Source: Sphingobium cloacae (GTDB taxonomy: Bacteria; Pseudomonadota; Alphaproteobacteria; Sphingomonadales; Sphingomonadaceae). Taken from it: a stretch of DNA of 64,000 nt. The position numbers were made by a program, and so were the translations under genes. Under the pieces are notes generated by a model that was not told the origin of the DNA, did not search any database, and worked only from the letters and a program-made list of their open reading frames with translations. The DNA lies in contig NZ_AP017655.1 in the NCBI RefSeq assembly GCF_002355855.1, positions 124,001-188,000 on the forward strand, written 5' to 3'. Shown here in pieces: positions 8,365 to 15,716 of the stretch (its first letter is position 1; every line of letters starts with the position of its first letter).

Positions 8365-8776
8365 CGCTTTCGTTCTCGATACGAATGTCCTCATCAGCGC
8401 CGCGCTTTCGGCGGAATCGCCCCCTGCCAGAGTGACCCACTGGGTGATCGCTAATGCCCGGCTGATCTTCGCCGAACCCACTTTCGAGGAATTCCGATCC
8501 CGGCTCTGGCGTCCGAAGTTCGACAGATATTTGACGATCGAGCGTCGGAACCAGATCCTGCACGATTTCAGCGCTATCGCGGACTGGGTGGAACTGAACA
8601 GCGATCCTCTCCCGGTCAGCAGCCGGGATCCCGACGATGATATGTTTATCCGCGCCGCCATTGCCGGATCGGCCCGCTGGCTGGTGAGTGGGGACCGGGA
8701 TTTACTTGAGGTTCAAGGTTTGCCTGCCCCCACGATCGTGTCGCCCGCGGACATGCTGAAACGCATTTCCGCATAG
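8354..8776 (+). CDS. PIN-domain RNase toxin
   Basis: 140 residues of the PIN-family toxin-antitoxin type. The acidic catalytic residues are visible: D in LDTNVL (~9), E in AEPTFEEF (~40) and D in SRDPDDDMF (~95), with a late D in SGDRDLL (~116). PIN toxins cleave RNA, often tRNA or mRNA, with Mg. The gene overlaps the antitoxin gene and probably serves plasmid maintenance. Confidence 0.8.
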   Translation: MKGDAFVLDTNVLISAALSAESPPARVTHWVIANARLIFAEPTFEEFRSRLWRPKFDRYLTIERRNQILHDFSAIADWVELNSDPLPVSSRDPDDDMFIRAAIAGSARWLVSGDRDLLEVQGLPAPTIVSPADMLKRISA

Positions 8777-8787
8777 GCGGCACAGCC

Positions 8788-8937
8788 TCAGGCCCCTTCG
8801 AGCAGCCGCTCGCGGGCCAAATCCAGCGCATGCGACAGCCGCATCGCCACCACCTGGTCCTTGGGATCGACGAGGCATTCAAGAGCCGCCTCCATGTGCT
8901 TGATAGCGTTTTCCAACCCAGGTGCTTCATCCGTCAT
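8788..8937 (-). CDS. Small hypothetical protein (49 aa)
   Basis: A minus-strand ORF begins MTDEAPGLENAIKHMEAALE and ends RERLLEGA. It has GGAGAACC as ribosome binding site 6 bases upstream. It is predicted to be fully helical (VAMRLSHALDLARERLLEG), like small dimeric plasmid proteins. It converges on the toxin gene. Codon usage looks normal, so I consider it real though unrecognised. Confidence 0.5.
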   Translation of the reverse strand: MTDEAPGLENAIKHMEAALECLVDPKDQVVAMRLSHALDLARERLLEGA

Positions 8938-9229
8938 CTTTGGTTCTCCGCTAGTCCGCGCTCAGTCGGCGGGCACCCTCCTTGTGGAGGATGCCGGCCC
9001 CTGAGCCGGACGGTTGAAAACGCGAAAGATAGACGCGTGCCTGAATTTTTAGCCGGAGCCTGGACATAGTACAGGCCATCCGGCCGCAAAGGCATGCAGC
9101 CGACTCTATCTCTCGGAGTTTCAACGCTCCGGCCCACCACCGGCAGACGCACATCCCCTAGCCCGATCAAGCGTTAGTTGCCAGTCGGTTCGTGTGAAAT
9201 TACCGGATGTCGAGGTCAGGTGTGCGGGA
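8938..9229. other. Intergenic region with short GC hairpins
   Basis: It separates two minus-strand genes. Small inverted repeats are visible (CACCCTCCTTGTGGAGGATG near 8976; CCGGCCCCTGAGCCGG near 8995). I see no convincing gene or promoter. Confidence 0.35.
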
Positions 9230-9625
9230 TCAGCGCGTCGACTGGCGGGCCGCTTCGACCGGGCGATACATGTCTGCCCGATCGCGCATCAGGGCAGCGA
9301 GCCAGACCAGATCGCTTGCGGCATCAGCCAGCGGCAGGGGCGCAACCTTGTCGAACAGACGGCGCTGATAGGAAGACCCGTGATCGTGAATCTCAACCAG
9401 ACGGTTGCGCGCCGGGCTGTTCGGATCGGTGATTTCCGCATTGGCTTCGCGAGCCGCATCGAGAAAGGCTTCTGCCAGTTCCTGCGCCTCATAGTAGCCG
9501 GAATCCAGGCCTTCCCCCAGAGCGAGGGCGGCGAGTTCGCTACGCACGCCGGTAAGATCGGAGTCGTTCACCGCATCGATCAGTGGCATGTTAAAATCGA
9601 AGGTGGTGAGATAATCCGCGATCAT
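9230..9625 (-). CDS. Hypothetical protein (131 aa)
   Basis: Start chosen at ATG 9625 (MIADYLTTFDFNMPLIDAVND) with AAGGACG upstream. The open frame extends to 10015, but that part is a shadow of the gene on the other strand. The protein is helical and acidic in the middle (EAQELAEAFLDAAREANAEITD), followed by RNRLVEIHDHGSSYQRRLFDK. Not recognised; probably plasmid-borne housekeeping of unknown role. Confidence 0.55.
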   Translation of the reverse strand: MIADYLTTFDFNMPLIDAVNDSDLTGVRSELAALALGEGLDSGYYEAQELAEAFLDAAREANAEITDPNSPARNRLVEIHDHGSSYQRRLFDKVAPLPLADAASDLVWLAALMRDRADMYRPVEAARQSTR

Positions 9626-9691
9626 GGAGAAACGTCCTTTCAACCATTTACTAGAACATAAAAAGAACGCAATCAAGCTCTCAAACCTCCT

Positions 9692-9964
9692 ATGCTGAAG
9701 GACTTTCGTCATGCTTTCTTCCTCCGCAGGGGCCGCCCACAGCGGCCATCCTCCCGCGCAGTGTCCATGGCGGCTGCACCCCTGCGTCTCCATGGCCGTC
9801 TTCGCCGCAACGCGCGTGGCTTCCTCCTCGAGATGGACGATGGCCACGTCTGGCGGCTCAGGGGCGCGCAGGATTTCCCGCCGCTCCTGGATACTGCCGT
9901 CATCGTCGAGGCACGCAAGGCCAGCAGCATCCTCCTCGACGTTCTCTGGATGGGGCCGGCCTAG
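9692..9964 (+). CDS. Small beta-rich hypothetical protein
   Basis: 90 residues, or 65 if ATG 9767 is used. The C-terminal two thirds (LRLHGRLRRNARGFLLEMDD, then WRLRG, then VIVEARKA) look like an OB-like barrel, reminiscent of the small DUF5818-type proteins in sphingomonads; that likeness is weak. It is divergent from the gene at 9230-9625. There is no clear ribosome binding site for either start. Confidence 0.4.
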   Translation: MLKDFRHAFFLRRGRPQRPSSRAVSMAAAPLRLHGRLRRNARGFLLEMDDGHVWRLRGAQDFPPLLDTAVIVEARKASSILLDVLWMGPA

Positions 9965-10069
9965 CACCTTGGCGGCGCGCCCGGCGCTGGTCTTCGAGCG
10001 TCGCGCCGGCGGCACCGTCGCTGCGGACCTCGGCGAGGACGCCTCGGCCCGCCATCACCCTCGGAGCAG

Positions 10070-10320
10070 GTCTGTCATCGCATCCTGCGCCGCTTCGCAC
10101 GGTCTCGGCGTGCCAGGGCTGGTCCGGGCAAGCAAGGGCTGCCTCCGCCCAAGCTCCGGTAGAAGAAAATGGGCCTGCCGACGGAATTGCCTGTCCCAAA
10201 GGTGTCGGCAGGCCCATTTTCTTCAACCTCCACTAGGGCGCAGCGCGACGTCCCTTGCTTGCCCGGACCAGCCCTGACCCTTGAGCCCCGGCGAAGGCGG
10301 CTCCGGATGCGATGACAGAC
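10070..10320. repeat. Three-tier nested palindrome (~250 bp)
   Basis: Three pairs of perfect arms share one centre near 10194: 10070-10085 with 10305-10320 (16 bp), 10115-10138 with 10252-10275 (24 bp), and 10162-10182 with 10204-10224 (21 bp). The segments between tiers are partly complementary too. The whole could extrude as a cruciform or fold as a long hairpin RNA. It lies in a gene-free stretch upstream of DUF736. Confidence 0.8.
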
Positions 10321-10382
10321 AGGCACCCGCTTCTCCTCAGGTGATCAGGAAGGAATGGCTTCGCCATGCTTTTCCTTGTTCG

Positions 10383-10405
10383 GGCCGCTACCGCGGCCTT
10401 TTTCT
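10383..10405 (+). terminator. Rho-independent terminator
   Basis: GGCCGC, loop TACC, GCGGCC, then TTTTTCTT. It would stop plus-strand transcription coming from the palindrome region before the DUF736 promoter. Confidence 0.65.
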
Positions 10406-10429
10406 TGGCTCAGGCTCACCAGACACGAT

Positions 10430-10536
10430 GAAATACTGTCAAGAAAACAATGACATATAACAAATAAAGGGGAGGTGGTATAAGTATAGGTGCAGACGGG
10501 GAATGATCCCCGGAGGCACATATAGGAGTAAAGGCA
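10430..10536 (+). promoter_or_regulatory. AT-rich promoter/leader region of DUF736 gene
   Basis: The stretch is conspicuously AT-rich in a GC-rich window (TGACATATAACAAATAAA; GGTATAAGTATAGG). TATAAG at 10479-10484 is a plausible -10; no well-spaced -35 is evident. An AGGAG ribosome binding site precedes ATG 10537. Confidence 0.4.
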
Positions 10537-11013
10537 ATGAATATCGGTGAGTTCAAGTTGAACAAGGGGCGCATTTTGGGCTGGATTGCTACCCGCACCA
10601 TCGACCTGCCCAAGCTGGCCTTGCGCCCGGTCGAAAGCGAAAACGAACTGGCCCCCGCTTTTGAGATCATCGCCCCCAATGTCGGCGGCCGCGTCGTGCA
10701 GGTCGGCGCGCTCTGGGCAGCCGTCGCAAAGCGGACGGGCGAGGTATTCTATCAAGGCCATGTGGACGATCCGTCTATGCCCGAACCCCTCCCCATCGCG
10801 CTTTTCGGCTCGATTGAAGAAGGCTTCCGCGCAGCATGGCGCAGGCAGGAACGCGACGATTTCGGGCCTACCCTCCGCACGTCGCGCAACGATGCACCTT
10901 CCGGTCGCGGCGGCGGTGACGACTACGGCTTCGGGGACAGCACCGCCAATGAAAACGGCGAACTGTCCAGCCAAGGCGCCGCCGCCGATCTGGACGATGA
11001 AGTCCAGTTCTAG
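10537..11013 (+). CDS. DUF736 family protein
   Basis: 158 residues. MNIGEFKLNKGRILGWIATRTIDL, LRPVESENELAPAFEIIAPN and VQVGALWAAVAKRTGEVFYQGHVDDPSM match the DUF736 pattern. This small family is found almost exclusively on plasmids and integrative elements of Proteobacteria; its biochemical role is not established. The C-terminal ~40 residues are a Gly/Asp-rich, probably disordered tail. It has its own AT-rich promoter and AGGAG site, and is followed by the DUF2493 gene, a common pairing. Confidence 0.8.
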   Translation: MNIGEFKLNKGRILGWIATRTIDLPKLALRPVESENELAPAFEIIAPNVGGRVVQVGALWAAVAKRTGEVFYQGHVDDPSMPEPLPIALFGSIEEGFRAAWRRQERDDFGPTLRTSRNDAPSGRGGGDDYGFGDSTANENGELSSQGAAADLDDEVQF

Positions 11014-11094
11014 CCGCTAGGCCGAGACGGGCCGGGGGAGCGCAGCAACGCTTCCCCGGACCCTGACCGATCAACCTGCCATCAGGAGTGACCC

Positions 11095-12150
11095 ATGACC
11101 AAGAAGTCAGCTAAGAGAAGCGTTAGCACACTTGCCGACTTGTCGGAACTTATCGCGGAGGAAACCGCAACGCCGGAGTTTGAAGCGTCGTTTGGCGACC
11201 CGCTTCCCCTTTCGATCATTGAACCGGGCGAAGAACCGGGCGAACATGACATGCCCGAGCCGTTTGCCGCGCAGAAGGTTTGCGGCGAACTTATCACGTC
11301 GCTTTACTGCCTATTCACCGACACACGCCTTGACCCGCTGGCCCCGCAAGTCGCTTGGGGCATCGTCAACAGCTTCCAATTCGTCGCGGGAACGCTGAAA
11401 CGCCAAGAGGATGACCTGGCCAGCAAAATCCTAGACATGACACGGCGCATGGAGCCGAGCGAGGTATTCAACAAAGACCTTGAGGATACGCAGCTTCAAT
11501 GCCAGTCGCTTGCCGAGCAGCGCGCCAATATCGAAACAATGCGCGACTACGCCGCCGCCATGTATAAGGCTTGCTGGCGTCGCGCATGGGCACCGGCCAA
11601 GGGTAGCAAGGCGTCATCCGTAACGACCGCAAGCTATATCAGCGCGGTTGATTTCCTGCGGGAACGCGCCCTCGCCAAGCGGGAACAGCACCATCCGCAA
11701 GGCCCGGTTGTCGTCTTTTCCGGCCCCGCCATATGGGAGGAATGGGAACCCCTCTGGACGAAGCTGACCGAAATCAAGGCGCGCGTTCCGCACATGACGC
11801 TTGTGACGACCGGGCAGCGCAAGGGGGCCGATGCCATCGCGGCAGCATGGGCCGCGCGCGAAGGTGTGCCGATTGTCGCTTTCGGCCTTTATGGCGGCGG
11901 CAAGAAACCCGCCTTCACCCGCAACAAGAAAATAGCCGAACTTCGTCCGGTCGAAGCCGTGCTTTGCGAGGGATCGGGCATACAGGCCAATCTTTACCAG
12001 ACCATGCGGAAGCAGGGCGTTCCCATTCACGCTTTCCACTGGCCGAAGGATAAGCCCAAGCCCCAACGACCGCACACTATCGACACCTACCGGGCGGAGG
12101 ATATATTCCAGCCCTCGGACACGTTCAGGCGAGCGCGCCGCTACGGCTGA
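11095..12150 (+). CDS. DUF2493/SLOG-domain plasmid protein
   Basis: 351 residues. The N-terminal ~190 residues are helical with an acidic start. The C-terminal domain from about residue 205 begins VVVFSGPAIWEEWEPLW and includes VTTGQRKGADAIAAAWAAREGVPIVAF and FTRNKKIAEL, the usual DUF2493 (SLOG) layout with G(Q)xKGAD. The family is nucleotide-binding by fold and common beside DUF736 on mobile elements. AGGAGTGACCC precedes ATG. It is followed by hairpins and a terminator, so it ends the unit. Confidence 0.75.
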   Translation: MTKKSAKRSVSTLADLSELIAEETATPEFEASFGDPLPLSIIEPGEEPGEHDMPEPFAAQKVCGELITSLYCLFTDTRLDPLAPQVAWGIVNSFQFVAGTLKRQEDDLASKILDMTRRMEPSEVFNKDLEDTQLQCQSLAEQRANIETMRDYAAAMYKACWRRAWAPAKGSKASSVTTASYISAVDFLRERALAKREQHHPQGPVVVFSGPAIWEEWEPLWTKLTEIKARVPHMTLVTTGQRKGADAIAAAWAAREGVPIVAFGLYGGGKKPAFTRNKKIAELRPVEAVLCEGSGIQANLYQTMRKQGVPIHAFHWPKDKPKPQRPHTIDTYRAEDIFQPSDTFRRARRYG

Positions 12151-12158
12151 CACGAGAC

Positions 12159-12186
12159 GGCGCGGCGCTGCCTCAAGCGCCGCGCC
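12159..12186 (+). promoter_or_regulatory. 10-bp GC stem-loop after the DUF2493 gene
   Basis: GGCGCGGCGC, 8-base loop, GCGCCGCGCC. It starts 8 bases after the stop codon. There is no T-run; it may be a transcript-stabilising 3' hairpin preceding the terminator downstream. Confidence 0.5.
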
Positions 12187-12209
12187 CCACATTGCGACAC
12201 CCCCGCCAA

Positions 12210-12243
12210 GGCTGGCGCGCTTTCCAGCGCGCTGGCCTTTTTT
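12210..12243 (+). terminator. Rho-independent terminator
   Basis: GGCTGGCGCGC, loop TTTCCA, GCGCGCTGGCC (two wobble pairs), followed by TTTTTT. It ends plus-strand transcription of the DUF736-DUF2493 unit. Confidence 0.7.
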
Positions 12244-12315
12244 CGTGCCACCGGACGCCGCCGCGCCTGACGGCGCGGCGGCGGGAGGAACCCAAAAAGG
12301 GAAGGGCCGACAGTC

Positions 12316-12639
12316 TCACGTCCCCGCGCCGGGAACGGCAGCCGCGCCGTTGTCTCCCTTCGCGGGCGCTTGGGCCGTTGGCGCTTTCCCCGAACGGGAG
12401 GCATCGGGCGCAACCGATGCCCCCTTGAGCGCGGCCAGCGCGGCAGCACCGCCCAGCCGCAACACATGGCCCAGCACGTCGCGGAACTCGCGTTCCGACA
12501 CTTGCTCGACCGGCAGCGCCGTGACGATTCCCGCATAGCGATCGCGCAGCCTCTGGCGCGTTGCGGCAATCTCGCTCGCAATACGTTTCTCGCGCGCTTC
12601 CAGATCGGCGAGCTTATCGCGTTCAGACATTTTCGGCAT
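12316..12639 (-). CDS. Small coiled-coil, mobilisation-type protein
   Basis: 107 residues. The N-terminal half is a charged coiled coil ([23 protein letters not shown]). It is followed by [30 protein letters not shown] and an Ala/Pro-rich tail. The coiled coil plus LGxVLRLGG is reminiscent of small TraC/TraD/MobC-type accessory transfer proteins encoded beside relaxases, but I cannot name the family. Transcribed away from the palindrome cluster at 12901-13016. Confidence 0.45.
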   Translation of the reverse strand: MPKMSERDKLADLEAREKRIASEIAATRQRLRDRYAGIVTALPVEQVSEREFRDVLGHVLRLGGAAALAALKGASVAPDASRSGKAPTAQAPAKGDNGAAAVPGAGT

Positions 12640-12900
12640 GACCAGTTTCCTTGTTCAGGCTGGCCCACTCGTCACGCCCGCCTTGTCGCACAGGCGCACA
12701 CGCGCCACAAGCGACCCCCGCCGCATAGCGCGGCAAATTCCCCCACATCGACCGAAACCGCAAGGGTGCGCCCGGCAGCGGTAGAGATGACGCAGCGACG
12801 CTGTCGCTGCGGGCAAGCGACGCACGCGCTGCGCGGTTTGTAATGCACCGTACGCACGGGTGCTGTGGCCGAAAACGGCCCTGTAATCAGTGCCTTGCGC

Positions 12901-12918
12901 TGGCAGACGCGTCAGCCA
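12901..12918. promoter_or_regulatory. 18-bp palindrome, copy 1
   Basis: TGGCAGACGCGTCAGCCA, an imperfect dyad with one mismatched pair. It is the first of three related sites. Confidence 0.6.
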
Positions 12919-12932
12919 AAAAACCACAAAAG

Positions 12933-12950
12933 TGGCTGACACGTCTGCCG
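12933..12950. promoter_or_regulatory. 18-bp palindrome, copy 2
   Basis: TGGCTGACACGTCTGCCG, separated from copy 1 by an A-rich linker. Centre-to-centre distance is 32 bp, close to three helical turns. Confidence 0.6.
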
Positions 12951-12998
12951 CCCCAGAAAGCGGCGTCCCAAACCCCCAGCATTTCCGCCGTTTTCTGC

Positions 12999-13016
12999 TG
13001 GCAGACGCGTCTGCCA
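12999..13016. promoter_or_regulatory. 18-bp palindrome, copy 3 (perfect)
   Basis: TGGCAGACGCGTCTGCCA is a perfect dyad, 66 bp from copy 2 and about 90 bp upstream of the ribbon-helix-helix gene. The three sites are candidates for binding by that protein and/or for part of oriT. Confidence 0.65.
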
Positions 13017-13105
13017 CGTCGATTTTATTGTGATTGCCGTCCATCCGCGCTATATTGCGGCTGCGTCGTGATCTCCTTGCCGAAGCTCCTGATGGAGCGC
13101 CCACG

Positions 13106-13405
13106 TTGGCAAGGATCACAATCCGGATAGACGATGCGCTTTGCGAGCGGCTGCAGCGCCGTGCTCGTAAAGTCGGCATCAGCGTTGCCGAACTCCTCCG
13201 CCCTGCGATCGACCAGGCCGCCGACCCTCGCGGCGGCTACGTCTATACGACGCAGGACGAAATCCTCTCCTGCGTCATACAGACACTCTCGATCGTCGCG
13301 GCATCGGTACGCCGTCGGTCGCCCGAAGCGCTCGAGCAGGGCATGGCCGACGCCAAAGCGTTGCTCGAAGCGAAGGGCCTGCTCGGGCCGGAGGACCAGC
13401 CATGA
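13106..13405 (+). CDS. Ribbon-helix-helix protein, first gene of the transfer operon
   Basis: 99 residues if begun at TTG 13106, which has GGAG 8 bases upstream and lets the protein start at LARITIRIDDALCERLQRRARKVGISVAELLR, a typical RHH strand plus two helices. The ATG at 13034 in the same frame would add 24 residues unlike the family. RHH proteins in this position usually bind oriT and control the transfer operon. The stop overlaps the next ATG (ATGA). The remainder is helical and probably oligomerising. Confidence 0.65.
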   Translation: MARITIRIDDALCERLQRRARKVGISVAELLRPAIDQAADPRGGYVYTTQDEILSCVIQTLSIVAASVRRRSPEALEQGMADAKALLEAKGLLGPEDQP

Positions 13406-13581
13406 GCGGGCGTGGGGATACCCCCGTCACGGGCGCGCTTGTCGGCTCCCTGTCCCCCACTAGAGGCTCCTGCCACGGTGGCGATGGCGGCGATCGCTTC
13501 CTTCTGCCGTCCGGGTCTCACCCCGAACTGAAGGATCAGGCGGTCCCGGATGCCTCTGTTCGGGGGAGGGCGCAATCATGA
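13402..13581 (+). CDS. Small coupled ORF between RHH and traD (59 aa)
   Basis: It begins at the ATGA overlap with the RHH gene and ends at the ATGA overlap with traD. This double coupling is strong evidence for translation. The product (MSGRGDTPVTGALVGSLSPT at the start) is Gly/Pro/Ser-rich with no membrane segment or known domain. It might be a small transfer factor or merely a translational bridge. Confidence 0.5.
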   Translation: MSGRGDTPVTGALVGSLSPTRGSCHGGDGGDRFLLPSGSHPELKDQAVPDASVRGRAQS

Positions 13582-15716
13582 GCATCTTCCGTAACGACAC
13601 ATTGGGCTCATGGACCCGCGGTGGTCAGGCGATCGTCCACAATGTCAGGATGACCACCCAGGTCTTCTTCCAGACCGTGGTCGCGGGGATCGTCCTGTGG
13701 GCGATGGGGACTGGCTGGTATGCCTTCGAGAAGTCGAGCGAGTATCAGCGTTTCGTTCTGGTCAAGATGGCGGAGGCCAGCTTCAAGGCCGATACCGCGC
13801 GAGGAACCAGTGACCCCATGCTGTTCCGCACCCCGGACGGTCGGGAATATTGGACGTCGGCCGACGCCCTCATCGAATCCCGCGTCGGTAAGAAGGCGCT
13901 CGGTAAACTCGAAACCGACCTCATCCATGGGGCGGCCATTGCCGGTATGGGGGCACTCGCCGCGCTGGTTTTCGCCTGGTTCTATTTTACCCGGACAGGA
14001 CGCGGCCTCGGGTCCAACGAATATATTCGCGGCGCCCGCTTTGGGACGATCTCGGAAGTCCGCCGTGCTCTCCGGGGGCAGAAGAAAGGGGCGCTCAACA
14101 TCGGCGGCGTCGCGGTGCCAGAGGCCTTCGAGCCGGAGCATATCCTGCTTGTCGGCGCCCCCGGCACGGGGAAAACCAACCTCATCACCACCATGCTCGC
14201 TGGGATCCGCAAGCAGGGCAAGCGGGCCATCGTCTATGACACCGCCGGGAGCTTCGTCGAGAAATTCTACCGCCCCGGACGCGACATCCTCCTTAACCCG
14301 CTGGACAAGCGCACTGACATCTGGAGCCCCTGGGTCGATGTCCCGCAGGAGTATCACTACGACCAGATCGCGGAATCTACCATCCCCGACAAGCATGGCG
14401 ATCCCTTCTGGTCGAAGGCAGCACGCGGTACGCTGGTCGCGGTCCTGCGCAAGCTTGCCCGGCAGAAGCACACCCTCATCTCGATCCTGCTCGACCGCGT
14501 GCTCCGCTCCCCGGTCGCGGACCTCGCCGCCTATGTGAAGGGCACTGATGCCGCCGCGTTCATCTCCTCGGAAGGGGAGCGCACTTCTGCCGGCGTCCAG
14601 GCCGAGCTCGCCTCGGTCATGCGCAGTTTCTCCTATCTTGACGATACGGTGGACGGTTTCTCGATCCGTAAATGGGTCGAGGACGAGAAGGACGACAGCT
14701 GGCTGTTCGTGACCGTCAAGGCCGACCAGCTTCCCTCGCTGCGTCCCCTCATCACCGTCTGGCTCGATATCGCGATCAGCGCGATCATGAGCCTTACGCC
14801 CGATCGCAACCGGCGGCTCTATTGCGTGATCGACGAGTTGCCGACGCTTCAGAAGCTTCCTTCGCTATCCGACTTCCTGGCCCGTGCGCGCAAATATGGG
14901 GGCTGCGGCATATTGGGGTTCCAGTCCTATCCCCAGCTCAATGCCACCTACGGCAAGGAGGATGCCGCCGCCATCACCGGCTACTGCTCGACCTGGGTGG
15001 CGCTCCGGGCCAACGATTCCGATACCTCGGAACTCATCTCCAAGAATCTCGGCCGGGTCGAGCAAGTCGAGGCGAACGAGGGCATGTCCTACGGCGTCAA
15101 CGACATGCGCGACGGGGTGAACTTAAGCCGTATGCAGGTGACCCGCCCGCTGGTGATGGACACCGAGGTCAACCACCTGCCCAACCTTTCGGGGTTTCTC
15201 CGGTTCGGTCGCAACCTCCCCGTCGTGCGCTTCACTGATCGCTTCAATCTCCTGCCAACGGTCGCACCCGCCTTCATCGAACGGAACGAACCGCCCAAGC
15301 GACTGCCGATCGGCGAGAAGATCATATGCGAGACACGGAAAAGTCGCCGGGCGGCGCAAGCACGACAAACGGCCGCTAGGAAAGGAGAGGCTTCATCGGA
15401 CCAAGGCGCAAGACCGACACCCGGGAAGCCGCAGGGCGACTTTTTCAACCGCCCGAACGATCCTCCACCCGTGGACGAGACGACCGGTGTGCCGATCCCC
15501 GAAGAGGCGGCCGGTCACGACAAAAGCACAATACCTCCGGATCATCCTGATCCCGACATGGGCGAGGGCGATTTGCCGATCGAGGACCATGCTGATGCGG
15601 ACGACGTGGTCGCGACGCCCATCCCACTGCTGGGCGCGCGGCGGGGGACCCTTCGCGTATCGCTCGATAGCCATGGCCGGTCCGAAGGACCGCGCGAGAA
15701 GGCGAAGCCGGCATGA
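13578..15716 (+). CDS. traD: Type IV coupling protein TraD
   Basis: 712 residues. There are two membrane segments near residues 27-47 and 117-137, then a VirD4/TraD-type AAA motor. Walker A is GAPGTGKT (193-200), Walker B CVIDELPTL (~417-425). The C-terminal ~120 residues are Pro/Asp-rich and disordered. The protein sits at the inner membrane, links the relaxosome to the mating-pair channel and uses ATP to pump the transferred strand. It is coupled on both sides by 4-base overlaps, with the 59-aa ORF upstream and the relaxase downstream. Confidence 0.9.
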   Translation: MSIFRNDTLGSWTRGGQAIVHNVRMTTQVFFQTVVAGIVLWAMGTGWYAFEKSSEYQRFVLVKMAEASFKADTARGTSDPMLFRTPDGREYWTSADALIESRVGKKALGKLETDLIHGAAIAGMGALAALVFAWFYFTRTGRGLGSNEYIRGARFGTISEVRRALRGQKKGALNIGGVAVPEAFEPEHILLVGAPGTGKTNLITTMLAGIRKQGKRAIVYDTAGSFVEKFYRPGRDILLNPLDKRTDIWSPWVDVPQEYHYDQIAESTIPDKHGDPFWSKAARGTLVAVLRKLARQKHTLISILLDRVLRSPVADLAAYVKGTDAAAFISSEGERTSAGVQAELASVMRSFSYLDDTVDGFSIRKWVEDEKDDSWLFVTVKADQLPSLRPLITVWLDIAISAIMSLTPDRNRRLYCVIDELPTLQKLPSLSDFLARARKYGGCGILGFQSYPQLNATYGKEDAAAITGYCSTWVALRANDSDTSELISKNLGRVEQVEANEGMSYGVNDMRDGVNLSRMQVTRPLVMDTEVNHLPNLSGFLRFGRNLPVVRFTDRFNLLPTVAPAFIERNEPPKRLPIGEKIICETRKSRRAAQARQTAARKGEASSDQGARPTPGKPQGDFFNRPNDPPPVDETTGVPIPEEAAGHDKSTIPPDHPDPDMGEGDLPIEDHADADDVVATPIPLLGARRGTLRVSLDSHGRSEGPREKAKPA

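Noticed and set aside
8934..9170. 78-codon minus-strand ORF in the gap before 9230
   Set aside because: It overlaps hairpins, has no ribosome binding site and reads like translated non-coding GC-rich DNA.
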